Source: Watersipora subatra (taxonomy: Eukaryota > Bryozoa > Gymnolaemata > Cheilostomatida > Watersiporidae). From it: a stretch of 64,000 bases of DNA. Under the pieces are notes generated by a model. It searched no databases, was not told the origin of the DNA, and saw only the letters and a program-made list of their open reading frames with translations. Position 1 is the stretch's first letter, and each line of letters opens with the position of its first letter. Below, piece after piece: positions 1 through 12,600 of the stretch. The translations under genes and the position numbers were made by a program. The stretch covers positions 68,282,672 through 68,346,671 of the forward strand of contig NC_088708.1 in the NCBI RefSeq assembly GCF_963576615.1, read 5' to 3'.

Positions 1-1420
1 AAAAAGACATGGGATTTTCTGAGAGGTCTGTTCAGATTTTATCACAGAGTTCCTACTATCGTATATTTTGCAATAGAACATCAAAACTTTGACTTTCATA
101 AAGTCCCCAATAATCTCAGTCCGCGTCAAGATATTTCGGCAAGCAAGGTCGATGCGTGTTTATACATAGCAGTCGGAGAAACTTTATCATTTTAATTTAT
201 TGGTTTGAAATTTTATAAAACATAGAGAACACTTTATACAATCAGATTTAAGATTATCTTATTGTGTCATTGATAAGTTTTTAAATTTACATAAGTTTTG
301 CTTTGATGACAAAAAATAAGTATTGTATATTTGGTGGTATCTAATGGCACAATTAAAAATCGTAAAGATTACACAGGCAGCAAAAGTTACTACTTGATAG
401 TTGGTTTCTCATCCTTGAATGTGGAACCGTAACAGGTGATCCGAGTTGTGAATTTGGAAATCTTTGCAGCTGCATTCATTCAAGTTAGGTCATAGCTTCA
501 ACACTCTTCAAAGCTGGGCTTCTTGATAAGAGAAACTGTTGTTCTTAGGGCTGCAGCGTAACTACACGCCTCTGTGAATCTAGATCTCCATATCTTCTAT
601 ACATCAAAAATAAATATTGTAATGTCATCAATCCTGAAATAATTTGCACATTTCACTTACTCACAAGACAACACATTCTGAACAGATAATAGCAAAAAAG
701 GCAGGAAAAAATCAAAGATCATAAACTGAGTTGTTTTTTATATGTTGCTGCTGAGTAAAAACGTAAGACTCTTCATAGAATGTCCTTTCAATAACATATT
801 GATCTCATATATTCCAAATACATTTGTTTTTCACTATGATTTGAGCTTTTTTGTTTTGCTCCAAATAAGGAAACACAAGATGGCCTCCCATTAGTCGTAG
901 GAAGTTTGGCGATAAAAACAAATAGGGAAACGCTGTTCCAAACGAATTTTGAAACGTCAAATATTTTGATGTGATTTCTGGTGCATATTGTTGCTTACAA
1001 TGATCTCATACACAAAAATGTTTGATACTATATACTGAACCTATTCTTTGTTTATTACATGCTCAAAATATTTAGCTCTAAAAGTAATCTGTACTATTTT
1101 CAGTTTGGCTGATGCGACAAACTTTAAATTTATGATAGCGTGTGTTATATTTAAATGCTTTAATTCCTCTGTAATTATAAGATCAAAGGCTATGTTATTC
1201 TTTAAACTTGTCTAATGCCACTGATACATGGACTGGAGTGTGCATGAAAGTATAAGCTGCATAATGCTAGTTCTCTTTCATATATCTCTACTTTATTACC
1301 TACATTGACAGCTTGACCATGTTTACAGATGTTATTGAAACTTTAAAAAGAGAGAACAAAAGCTACAATAGTATGATATGATTGTGTGATGTGGGTAAGT
1401 TTCGTTTATTGCTCAGAGTC
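1..1420. other. Intergenic, nothing recognised
   Basis: AT-rich sequence downstream of akap10. I see no open frame of note, no convincing RNA gene and no clear repeat here. Confidence 0.5.
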
Positions 1421-1424
1421 TACG

Positions 1425-1600
1425 TCAATAATAATATCGTCACTATGATAAGACCTGTATCTGTCCATCCCTCTGTTCAAAGCTAAGGCTAGAGGTTGAG
1501 AAAAAGATTATGTCATGCAGGATTCGAATTCATAACCTTCCGATTCAGAGACCAATGATCTAACACCTGCACCAATACACACCTACCAGCATTTCTGGAT
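1425..1600 (-). repeat. tRNA-derived SINE-like copy, degenerate
   Basis: Read on the minus strand, the segment has a tRNA-like head with an A-box-like stretch (TGGTGCAGGTGTTAG) and a B-box-like stretch ending GAATTCGAATCC. A tail follows whose plus-strand form is CACTATGATAAGA...TCTGTCCATC. The same head-to-tail layout recurs near 56.6 kb, which supports a dispersed SINE family rather than a functional tRNA gene. No intact cloverleaf is evident. Confidence 0.5.
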
Positions 1601-1815
1601 ACTTGTACAGGTAGTTATCCCTCACACTTTATCAGCATACTGAACTACCAGAGTACTAGTAGAAATGATAACAAAGCTTCAACCAACTGTATAATGGTGG
1701 TCAACCTGTATAACATTAAACTGTAGTAAAGCATCAATCTTACTGTAGTTGTCTCCTCTCCTCTGTCAATTTAATAAGATCAGACAATCTTTGACTATAA
1801 TACGGATAGGCCTTC

Positions 1816-2175
1816 ATGAGAGTGCAACGTGACATCAATGAGCACATAAATTGTTTAAATAACCAACTTCTTGCTATTAAAAACTGGTGCACTTCTAACA
1901 AACTCACCTTAAATGTTGATAAGACTAATTTTATGTTACTAAAAAAAACCCAAAATAAATTTCATCTAGCTTACACTCATCCCTTTTTCATTTTCAACAA
2001 ACCAATTTGTCAGGCAGATCACATTCAATTCTTAGGTACCTTCATTGATTTTAATCTCACTTTGTATCGCTACTTTTTGTCTAAAGTTTGTCTAAAGTTA
2101 CTCAAATCTATATCAAGAAATCTAACTCAGTCATTGTCTGCTTTTGTATTGCTACTTGCTGTGTCCTGGCTGTAG
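1816..2175 (+). pseudogene. Non-LTR retrotransposon reverse-transcriptase fragment
   Basis: A 119-codon open stretch contains WCTSNKLTLNVDKTNFMLL, which matches the reverse-transcriptase segment of LINE-type elements (tryptophan, N-K-L-x-L-N-x-x-K-T-x-x-M) that follows the catalytic YADD region. It then reaches an IQFLG(T)-like segment, as in Jockey/CR1/RTE-type RTs. No catalytic YADD box, endonuclease domain or 3' tail is visible, and the frame decays at both ends. It is a broken piece of a retrotransposon, not a host gene. Confidence 0.7.
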
Positions 2176-3508
2176 TTTAACTTTCACTTTATATGTACAT
2201 AAATACTCGGACAGTCCTGTTTACCGTGAGAGATTGTCAGATGTAATAACTAACTGCACAATTATCTCAATATATGGCAAGGCTGTCGATTGCAGCAGGT
2301 AGTAAAGTGGTGGTCTAGAAAGCCAAAAATCATCCGTTTAAACCTAATTAAAACCGATATTTTTTAACCTGCAAGCATAGCTTCAGACTGGCTGATGGAC
2401 ATGATTCTTATTCTAGTAGAGATTGCACACCGCTACAAATAGTGTGATGAACCATAAAGTGCCAAACCTTGATACCATCTAAATTATACCCTGAAGAGTT
2501 TGGCCATTGGGTGTGATAACCAACAACCACTAATTGCAACTTATCCTTGTCTCTATACCCCTATATTATCATCACCCATTATACCCACCAGAGTTCCAAT
2601 GCTTCTGCCTGTCCAACCAATAAACACGGTACAGAGAAACAAAAATGTGGCATGGATGTCAAAGCTGAGATAACTTTCTGCTGATATATCCTATGAAAGT
2701 TTCTTCACAATTACTATTATTATTATTACAGTAATTCACAAAACAGTTTGTGGCATTGACATAGATGCATACATGATTGATTTGTGCTCTGCATAGATAA
2801 GTTGCTTGTAAAGTATTTCAATTCCATAGTGTGCATGAATAGATTGAAATGTCTCGCAACCAAACAAAGAGAACACCCACAGCTTCAAGAATATTCTGTG
2901 CAAATATTGTATAAGTTTAATTGTTTGGTTTTTACATGAATATTAATAACAATAAAAAACTTGGTGAGACTAAAGTTTACAATCAAGTATATAACAATGC
3001 ACTGTATTACAGCCATAGAAGAATACTGCAAGAAGCACCAGATAGGACAAGATATGCATCAATATAGAAGGTGATGGTAAACCTACAGAGTACCTGTTCA
3101 CAGTGTCAACTAGCTGTCATAGCTAATGGCGGGTATTAGCTATGACAGCTAGTTGAAAGTGACAACTATCCTGTATATTAACCTATCAAGACTCTCAAAA
3201 CTGGGAGCTATTCATTTTTACAGGCTGCCAAAAACAAAAATGGCCAACTTGAGTTGCTCTAATTGACTGCAAGCAGTGACTGAGCCTCGACAACTCGGAA
3301 ACTATACTAATAATGATTATGCTTTTTACTAGATTGAGCACTCAAATTTATACAAAAGAACTCCAAAAATAAGGGACAAAATTTTGGTATTTTTGGTATG
3401 TTAGGACCTAGAATTTGACATATTGACAATATCATCAGTGCTACTTGAGGCAAGTTGTTGTTTCAACCAGCCGAACCAACTGGGGCCTGTGAAGAGTGAT
3501 AACAACAA
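2176..3508. other. Intergenic, 3' flank of akap10
   Basis: AT-rich sequence between the retrotransposon scrap and the akap10 stop codon. The only structure seen is the perfect hairpin at 3106-3156. The akap10 3' UTR must occupy the right part, but I could not fix a poly(A) signal. Confidence 0.4.
3106..3156. repeat. Perfect 22-bp inverted repeat
   Basis: Arms 3106-3127 and 3135-3156 are exact reverse complements (left arm begins TCAACTAGCTGTCATAG) around a 7-base loop. It lies about 350 bp past the akap10 stop and could be a small foldback element or sit in the 3' UTR. Confidence 0.8.
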
Positions 3509-3696
3509 TCATAGCTCGGTAATCTGAGAGCTGCTGGCTGTCTCCGTATCATGCTCTATTCTTATCTCAGGAATAGAGTGATTGTTCGTCCATGATACTT
3601 CCTCCTTAACATTAGCTATAATCATTTTAGTCACTTCCCAAGCCATCGCTTCCTGCGCTCTCTCTTTCTCCCGCTTTTTCCGAGAGAACCTATTAC
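3509..3696 (-). CDS. akap10: akap10 last exon: PKA-binding amphipathic helix and PDZ ligand
   Basis: The acceptor is at 3697-3698 and the exon completes a split Gly codon. A basic run (FSRKKREKER) leads into the A-kinase binding helix, whose hydrophobic positions (A, W, V, M, I, V) are spaced for RII/RI docking as in D-AKAP2. A Ser/Thr-rich stretch then ends in ITEL. The helix gives the strongest family match after the RGS exons. Confidence 0.92.
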
Positions 3697-6600
3697 CTGT
3701 CAACAACGAGTGCAACGAATCAATTGACTGAAATAGGAGTCGGCTTCCTTTGAATTGAGAAAGATTGAAAAGCTAAAATTATGGAGGTATTGGTCGCCCT
3801 ATTCAATGCCTGTGCAGTAGCAAAAACTTAGCTGAGATCGCATATTTTGTTTCTGGAAAGAATGTTTCTCTCCAACTAAGAAATATCCTAAAAAGGTTTT
3901 AAGTCAGAGACAAACAATCAAAACACAAGTTTAACTTGCGTAAATGTGATAACTCCAAAAATATATCTATGAAAATATCTGGCGACATCTTACAATGAAG
4001 TCAGTACCTAAAGCTGTAGACCTGTGGTAAAAGAGACGTAGTGCAGGACAGCACTAATGTCATGTCTCACACTCAAGTAACAAAAAGGCTGCCGCTATGA
4101 AACAGGGGAATCGCACAAGAAGTTCAGCCACATAGGCTTACTTATATTCCCCTTGAGGAGTGCAAGAGGACATGTGTTCAATTCTCAAGCATCCCTAATC
4201 TTTTTTCACGAGTTACCAATACAGCTAGTTAATGATAAAGCGCATGGTGAGCCTGATATCTATTTGTCAGTGCCCGAGTAAGGTGTATTAAACAGGACAC
4301 CCCCTCGACAATTCATTAAAAGCGCAATAAGTCAGAGAACTAAACCATTACAATATCATTAATCAAACCATTACTATCTTTATTATAAGCTAGTTGGTAA
4401 AATTAGTCTGTAACAATGAGCAACAGAAAATTAATACTTGACTATACCTTTATTCTTGTAGAGGTCAGGTACTTGCTCCAGATCTAGCTCTGATACATAT
4501 TGGCCGTACTCGCTAAGGTGTCCAAGTGACATAGACTTCCTATAAGCAAATCATATTCCACAATGTTATGATCTGTTTGACGCACCATGTGAAGTTGATA
4601 ACTCTATGGTTTATAAGTCTATGATGCATTGTGACATACGATATACATGGCGTAATATTCTAGAGTTCACATTAGATGCACCAAAAATAATGTGTATAAC
4701 GCAGCCCGCCCTGACAATTTCAGAAGATAATCTACAAAAACTGCTCCAATTTATTTCGTAATTGTTGTACTTTGGGAGAAGCTAACAACCATGTTGTGTT
4801 GCGTGAGAGTTAATAATCAAGCTTGGATCTTTCTGACTAGCAATGACATAATTATTAGCCACAGTGGCTTTACAATCTCAGTGACTTATTAGAAATAGTA
4901 ACACTTTACGACGCTGGTGCATCTCTTATATTCTTACTATCATCTCTTCTATTCTTACTATCATCTCTTCTATTCTTACTATCATCTCTTATATTCTTAC
5001 TATCATCTCTTATATTCTTACTATCATCTCTTCTATTTTTACTATCATCTCTTATATTCTTACTATCATCTCTTCTATTTTTACTATCATCTCTTATATT
5101 CTTACTATCATCTCTTCTATTCTTACTATCATCTCTTCCATTCTTACTATCAACTCTTCTATTCTTACTATCATCTCTTCTATTCTTACTATCATCTCTT
5201 ATATTCTTACTATCAACTCTTCTATTCTTACTATCATCTCTTCTATTCTTACTATCATCTCTTCTATTCTCACTATCATCTCTTCTATTCTCACTATCAA
5301 CTCTTATATTCTTACTATCAACTCTTCTATTCTTACTATCATCTCTTCTATTTTTACTATCATCTATTCTATTCTTACTATCATCTCTTCTATTTTTACT
5401 ATCATCTCTTATATTCTTACTATCATCTCTTCTATTCTTACTATCATCTCTTATATTCTTACTATCATCTCTTCTATTCTCACTATCATCTTTTATATTC
5501 TTACTATCATCTCTTCTATTCTTACTATCATCTCTTCTATTCTTACTATCATCTCTCCTATTCTTACTATCACCTCTTATATTTTTACTATCATCTCTTA
5601 TATTCTTACTGTCATCTCTTATATTCGCACTATCATCTCTTCTATTCTTACTATCATCTCTTCTATTCTTACTATCAACTCTTCTATTCTTACTATCATC
5701 TCTTCTATTCTTACTATCATCTCTTCTATTCTTACTATCATCTCTTATATTCTTACTATCATCTCTTATATTCTTACTATCATCTCTTCTATTCTTACTA
5801 TCAACTCTTCTATTCTTACTATCATCTCTTCTATTCTTACTATCATCTCTTCTATTCTTACTATCATCTCTTATATTCTTACTATCATCTCTTCTATTCT
5901 TACTATCATCTCTTCTATTCTTACTATCATCTCTTCTATTCTTACTATCATCTCTTCTATTCTCACTATCATCTCTTCTATTCTCACTATCATCTCTTAT
6001 ATTCTTACTATCAACTCTTCTATTCTTACTATCATCTCTTCTATTTTTACTATCATCTCTTCTATTCTTATTATCATCTCTTCTATTTTTACTATCATCT
6101 CTTATATTCTTACTATCATCTCTTCTATTCTCACTATCATCTCTTCTATTCTCACTATCAACTCTTATATTCTTACTATCAACTCTTCTATTCTTACTAT
6201 CATCTCTTCTATTTTTACTATCATCTATTCTATTCTTACTATCATCTCTTCTATTTTTACTATCATCTCTTATATTCTTACTATCATCTCTTCTATTCTT
6301 ACTATCATCTCTTATATTCTTACTATCATCTCTTCTATTCTCACTATCATCTTTTATATTCTTACTATCATCTCTTCTATTCTTACTATCATCTCTTCTA
6401 TTCTTACTATCATCTCTCCTATTCTTACTATCACCTCTTATATTTTTACTATCATCTCTTATATTCTTACTGTCATCTCTTATATTCGCACTATCATCTC
6501 TTCTATTCTTACTATCATCTCTTCTATTCTTACTATCAACTCTTCTATTCTTACTATCATCTCTTCTATTCTTACTATCATCTCTTCTATTCTTACTATC

Positions 6601-9600
6601 ATCTCTTATATTCTTACTATCATCTCTTATATTCTTACTATCATCTCTTCTATTCTTACTATCAACTCTTCTATTCTTACTATCATCTCTTCTATTCTTA
6701 CTATCATCTCTTCTATTCTTACTATCATCTCTTATATTCTTACTATCATCTCTTCTATTCTTACTATCATCTCTTCTATTCTTACTATCATCTCTTCTAT
6801 TCTTACTATCATCTCTTCTATTCTCACTATCATCTCTTCTATTCTCACTATCATCTCTTATATTCTTACTATCAACTCTTCTATTCTTACTATCATCTCT
6901 TCTATTTTTACTATCATCTCTTCTATTCTTATTATCATCTCTTCTATTTTTACTATCATCTCTTATATTCTTACTATCATCTCTTCTATTCTTACTATCA
7001 TCTCTTCTATTCTTACTATCATCTCTTCTATTCTCACTATCATCTTTTATATTCTTACTATCATCTCTTCTATTCTTACTATCATCTCTTCTATTCTTAC
7101 TATCATCTCTCCTATTCCTACTATCATCTCTTATATTTTTACTATCATCTCTTATATTCTTACTGTCATCTCTTATATTCGCACTATCATCTCTTCTATT
7201 CTTACTATCATATCTTCTATTCTTACTATCAACTCTTCTATTCTTACTATCATCTCTTCTATTCTTACTATCATCTCTTCTATTCTTACTATCATCTCTT
7301 ATATTCTTACTATCATCTCTTCTATTCTTACTATCATCTCTTCTATTCTTACTATCATCTCTTATATTCTTACTATCAACTCTTCTATTCTTACTATCAT
7401 CTCTTCTATTCTCACTATCATCTCTTATATTCTTACTATCAACTCTTCTATTCTTACTATCATCTCTTCTATTTTTACTATCATCTCTTCTATTCTTATT
7501 ACCATCTCTTCTATTCTTACTATCATCTCTTCTATTCTTACTATCATCTCTTATATTCTTACTATCATCTCTTCTATTCTTACTATCAACTCTTCTATTC
7601 TTACTATCATCTCTTCTATTCTTACTATCATCTTTTATATTCTTACTATCATCTCTTATATTCTTACTATCAACTCTTCTATTCTTACTATCATCTCTTC
7701 TATTCTTACTATCATCTCTTCTATTCTCACTATCATCTCTTCTATTCTCACTATCATCTCTTATATTCTTACTATCATCTCTTCTATTTTTACTATCATC
7801 TCTTCTATTCTTACCATCATCTCTTCTGTTCTTACTATCATCTCTTATATTCTTACTATCATCTCTTCTATTCTTACTATCATCTCTTCTATTCTTACTA
7901 TCATCTCTCCTATTCTTACTATCATCTCTTATATTTTTACTATCATCTCTTATATTCATACTGTCATCTCTTATATTCTCACTATCATCTCTTCTATTCT
8001 TACTATCATCTTTTCTATTCTTACTATCAACTCTTCCATTCTTACTATCAACTCTTCCATTCTTACTATCATCTCTTCTATTCTTACTATCATCTTTTCT
8101 ATTCTTACTATCATCTCTTATATTCTTACTATCAACTCTTCTATTCTTACTATCATCTCTTCCATTCTTACTATCATCTCTTCTATTCTTACTATCATCT
8201 CTTATATTCTTACTATCATCTCTTCTATTCTTACTATCATCTCTTCTATTCTCACTATCATCTCTTCTATTCTTACTATCAACTCTTATATTCTCACTAT
8301 CATCTCTTCTATTCTTACTATCATCTCTTCTATTCTTACTATCATCTCTTATATTCTTACTATCATCTCTTATATTCTTACTATCAACTCTTCTATTCTT
8401 ACTATCAACTCTTCTATTCTTACTATCATCTCCTCCATTCTTACTATCATCTCTTCTATTCTTACTATCATCTATTCTATTCTTACTATCAACTCTTCCA
8501 TTCTTACTATCATCTCTTCTATTCTTACTATCATCTCTTCTATTCTTACTATCATCTCTTCTATTCTTACTATCATCTCTTATATTCTTACTATCATCTC
8601 TTATATTCTTACTATCAACTCTTCTATTCTTACTATCATCTCTTCTATTCTTACTATCATCTCTTCTATTCTTACTATCATCTCTTCTATTCTTACTATC
8701 ATCTCTTATATTCTTACTATCAACTTTTCTATTCTTACTATCATCTCTTCCATTCTTACTATCATCTCTTCTATTCTTACTATCATCTCTTCTATTCTTA
8801 CTATCAACTCTTCCATTCTTACTATCAACTCTTCCATTCTTACTATCATCTCTTCTATTCTTACTATCATCTTTTCTATTCTTACTATCATCTCTTATAT
8901 TCTTACTATCAACTCTTCTATTCTTACTATCATCTCTTCCATTCTTACTATCATCTCTTCTATTCTTACTATCATCTCTTATATTCTTACTATCATCTCT
9001 TATATTCTTACTATCATCTCTTCTATTCTTACTATCACCTCTTATATTCTTACTATCATCTCTTCTATTCTCACTATCATTTCTTCTATTCTCACTATCA
9101 TCTTTTCTATTCTTACTATCATCTCTTCTATTCTTACTATCAACTCTTACATTCTTACTATCAACTCTTCCATTCTTACTATCATCTCTTCTATTCTTAC
9201 TATCAACTCTTCCATTCTTACTATCAACTCTTCCATTCTTACTATCATCTCTTCTATTCTTACTATCATCTCTTCTATTCTTACTATCATCTCTTATATT
9301 CTCACTATCATCTCTTCTATTCTTACTATCATCTCTTCTATTCTTACTATCATCTCTTATATTCTTACTATCATCTCTTATATTCTTACTATCAACTCTT
9401 CTATTCTCACTATCAACTTTTATATTCTTACTATCATCTCTTCTATTCTTACTATCAACTCTTCCATTCTTACTATCAACTCTTCCATTCTTACTATCAT
9501 CTCTTCTATTCTTACTATCATCTCTTCTATTCTTACTATCATCTCTTATATTCTCACTATCATCTCTTCTATTCTTACTATCATCTCTTCTATTCTTACT

Positions 9601-12600
9601 ATCATCTCTTATATTCTTACTATCATCTCTTATATTCTTACTATCAACTCTTCTATTCTTACTATCGACTCTTCTATTCTTACTATCATCTCTTCCATTC
9701 TTACTATCATCTCTTCTATTCTTACTATCATCTCTTCTATTCTTACTATCAACTCTTCCATTCTTACTATCAACTCTTCTTTTCTTACTATCATCTCTTC
9801 TATTCTTACTATCATCTCTTCTATTCTTACTATCATCTCTTATATTCTTACTATCATCTCTTATATTCTTACTATCAACTCTTCTATTCTTACTATCATC
9901 TCTTCCATTCTTACTATCATCTCTTCTATTCTTACTATCATCTCTTCTATTCTTACTATCAACTCTTCCATTCTTACTATCAACTCTTCCATTCTTACTA
10001 TCATCTCTTCTATTCTTACTATCATCTCTTCTATTCTTACTATCATCTCTTATATTCTTACTATCAACTCTTCTATTCTTACTATCATCTCTTCCATTCT
10101 TACTATCATCTCTTCTATTCTTACTATCATCTCTTCTATTCTTACTATCATCTCTTCTATTCTCACTATTATCTCTTCTATTCTTACTATCATCTCTTCT
10201 ATTCTTACTATCAACTCTTCCATTCTTACTATCAACTCTTCCATTCTTACTATCATCTCTTCTATTCTTACTATCATCTCTTCTATTCTTACTATCATCT
10301 CTTATATTCTTACTATCAACTCTTCTATTCTTACTATCATCTCTTCCATTCTTACTATCATCTCTTCTATTCTTCCTATCATCTCTTCTATTCTTACTAT
10401 CAACTTTTATATTCTTACTATCAACTCTTCTATTCTTACTATCAACTCTTCCATTCTTACTATCAACTCTTCCATTCTTACTATCATCTCTTCTATTCTT
10501 ACTATCATCTTTTCTATTCTTACTATCATCTCTTATATTCTCACTATCATCTCTTCTATTCTTACTATCATCTCTTCTATTCTTACTATCATCTCTTATA
10601 TTCTTACTATCATCTCTTATATTCTTACTATCAACTCTTCTATTCTTACTATCAACTCTTCTATTCTTACTATCATCTCTTCCATTCTTACTATCATCTC
10701 TTCTATTCTTACTATCATCTATTCTATTCTTACTATCAACTCTTCCATTCTTACTATCATCTCTTCTATTCTCACTATCATCTCTTCTATTCTTACTATC
10801 ATCTCTTCTATTCTTACTATCATCTCTTATATTCTTACTATCATCTCTTATATTCTTACTATCAACTCTTCTATTCTTACTATCATCTCTTCTATTCTCA
10901 CTATCATCTCTTCTATTCTTACTATCATCTCTTCTATTCTCACTATCATCTCTTATATTCTTACTATCAACTCTTCTATTCTTACTATCATCTCTTCCAT
11001 TCTTACTATCATCTCTTCTATTCTTACTATCATCTCTTCTATTCTTACTATCATCTCTTCTATTCTCACTATCATCTCTTCTATTCTTACTATCATCTCT
11101 TCTATTCTTACTATCAACTCTTCCATTCTTACTATCAACTCTTCCATTCTTACTATCATCTCTTCTATTCTTACTATCATCTTTTCTATTCTTTCTATCA
11201 TCTCTTATATTCTTACTATCAACTCTTCTATTCTTACTATCATCTCTTCCATTCTTACTATCATCTCTTCTATTCTTACTATCATCTCTTATATTCTTAC
11301 TATCATCTCTTATATTCTTACTATCATCTCTTCTATTCTTACTATCACCTCTTATATTCTTACTATCATCTCTTCTATTCTCACTATCATCTCTTCTATT
11401 CTCACTATCATCTTTTCTATTCTTACTATCATCTCTTCTATTCTTACTATCAACTCTTCCATTCTTACTATCAACTCTTCCATTCTTACTATCATCTCTT
11501 CTATTCTTACTATCAACTCTTCTATTCTTACTATCATCTCTTCTATTCTTACTATCATCTCTTATATTCTCACTATCATCTCTTCTATTCTTACTATCAT
11601 CTCTTCTATTCTTACTATCATCTCTTATTTTCTTACTATCATCTCTTATATTCTTACTATCAACTCTTCTATTCTCACTATCAACTTTTATATTCTTACT
11701 ATCATCTCTTCTATTCTTACTATCAACTCTTCCATTCTTACTATCATCTCTTCTATTCTTACTATCATCTCTTCTATTCTTACTATCATCTCTTATATTC
11801 TCACTATCATCTCTTCTATTCTTACTATCATCTCTTCTATTCTTACTATCATCTCTTATTTTCTTACTATCATCTCTTATATTCTTACTATCAACTTTTA
11901 TATTCTTACTATCAACTCTTCTATTCTTACTATCAACTCTTCCATTCTTACTATCAACTCTTCCATTCTTACTATCATCTCTTCTATTCTTACTATCATC
12001 TTTTCTATTCTTACTATCATCTCTTATATTCTCACTATCATCTCTTCTATTCTTACTATCATCTCTTCTATTCTTACTATCATCTCTTATATTCTTACTA
12101 TCATCTCTTATATTCTTACTATCAACTCTTCTATTCTTACTATCAACTCTTCTATTCTTACTATCATCTCTTCCATTCTTACTATCATCTCTTCTATTCT
12201 TACTATCATCTATTCTATTCTTACTATCAACTCTTCCATTCTTACTATCATCTCTTCTATTCTCACTATCATCTCTTCTATTCTTACTATCATCTCTTCT
12301 ATTCTTACTATCATCTCTTATATTCTTACTATCATCTCTTATATTCTTACTATCAACTCTTCTATTCTTACTATCATCTCTTCTATTCTCACTATCATCT
12401 CTTCTATTCTTACTATCATCTCTTCTATTCTCACTATCATCTCTTATATTCTTACTATCAACTCTTCTATTCTTACTATCATCTCTTCCATTCTTACTAT
12501 CATCTCTTCTATTCTTACTATCATCTCTTCTATTCTTACTATCATCTCTTCTATTCTCACTATCATCTCTTCTATTCTTACTATCATCTCTTCTATTCTT

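Noticed and set aside
1500..1600. Functional tRNA gene
   Set aside because: Only A- and B-box-like words are present, with no acceptor-stem pairing. The same module with a shared tail occurs elsewhere in the window, so it is SINE-derived.
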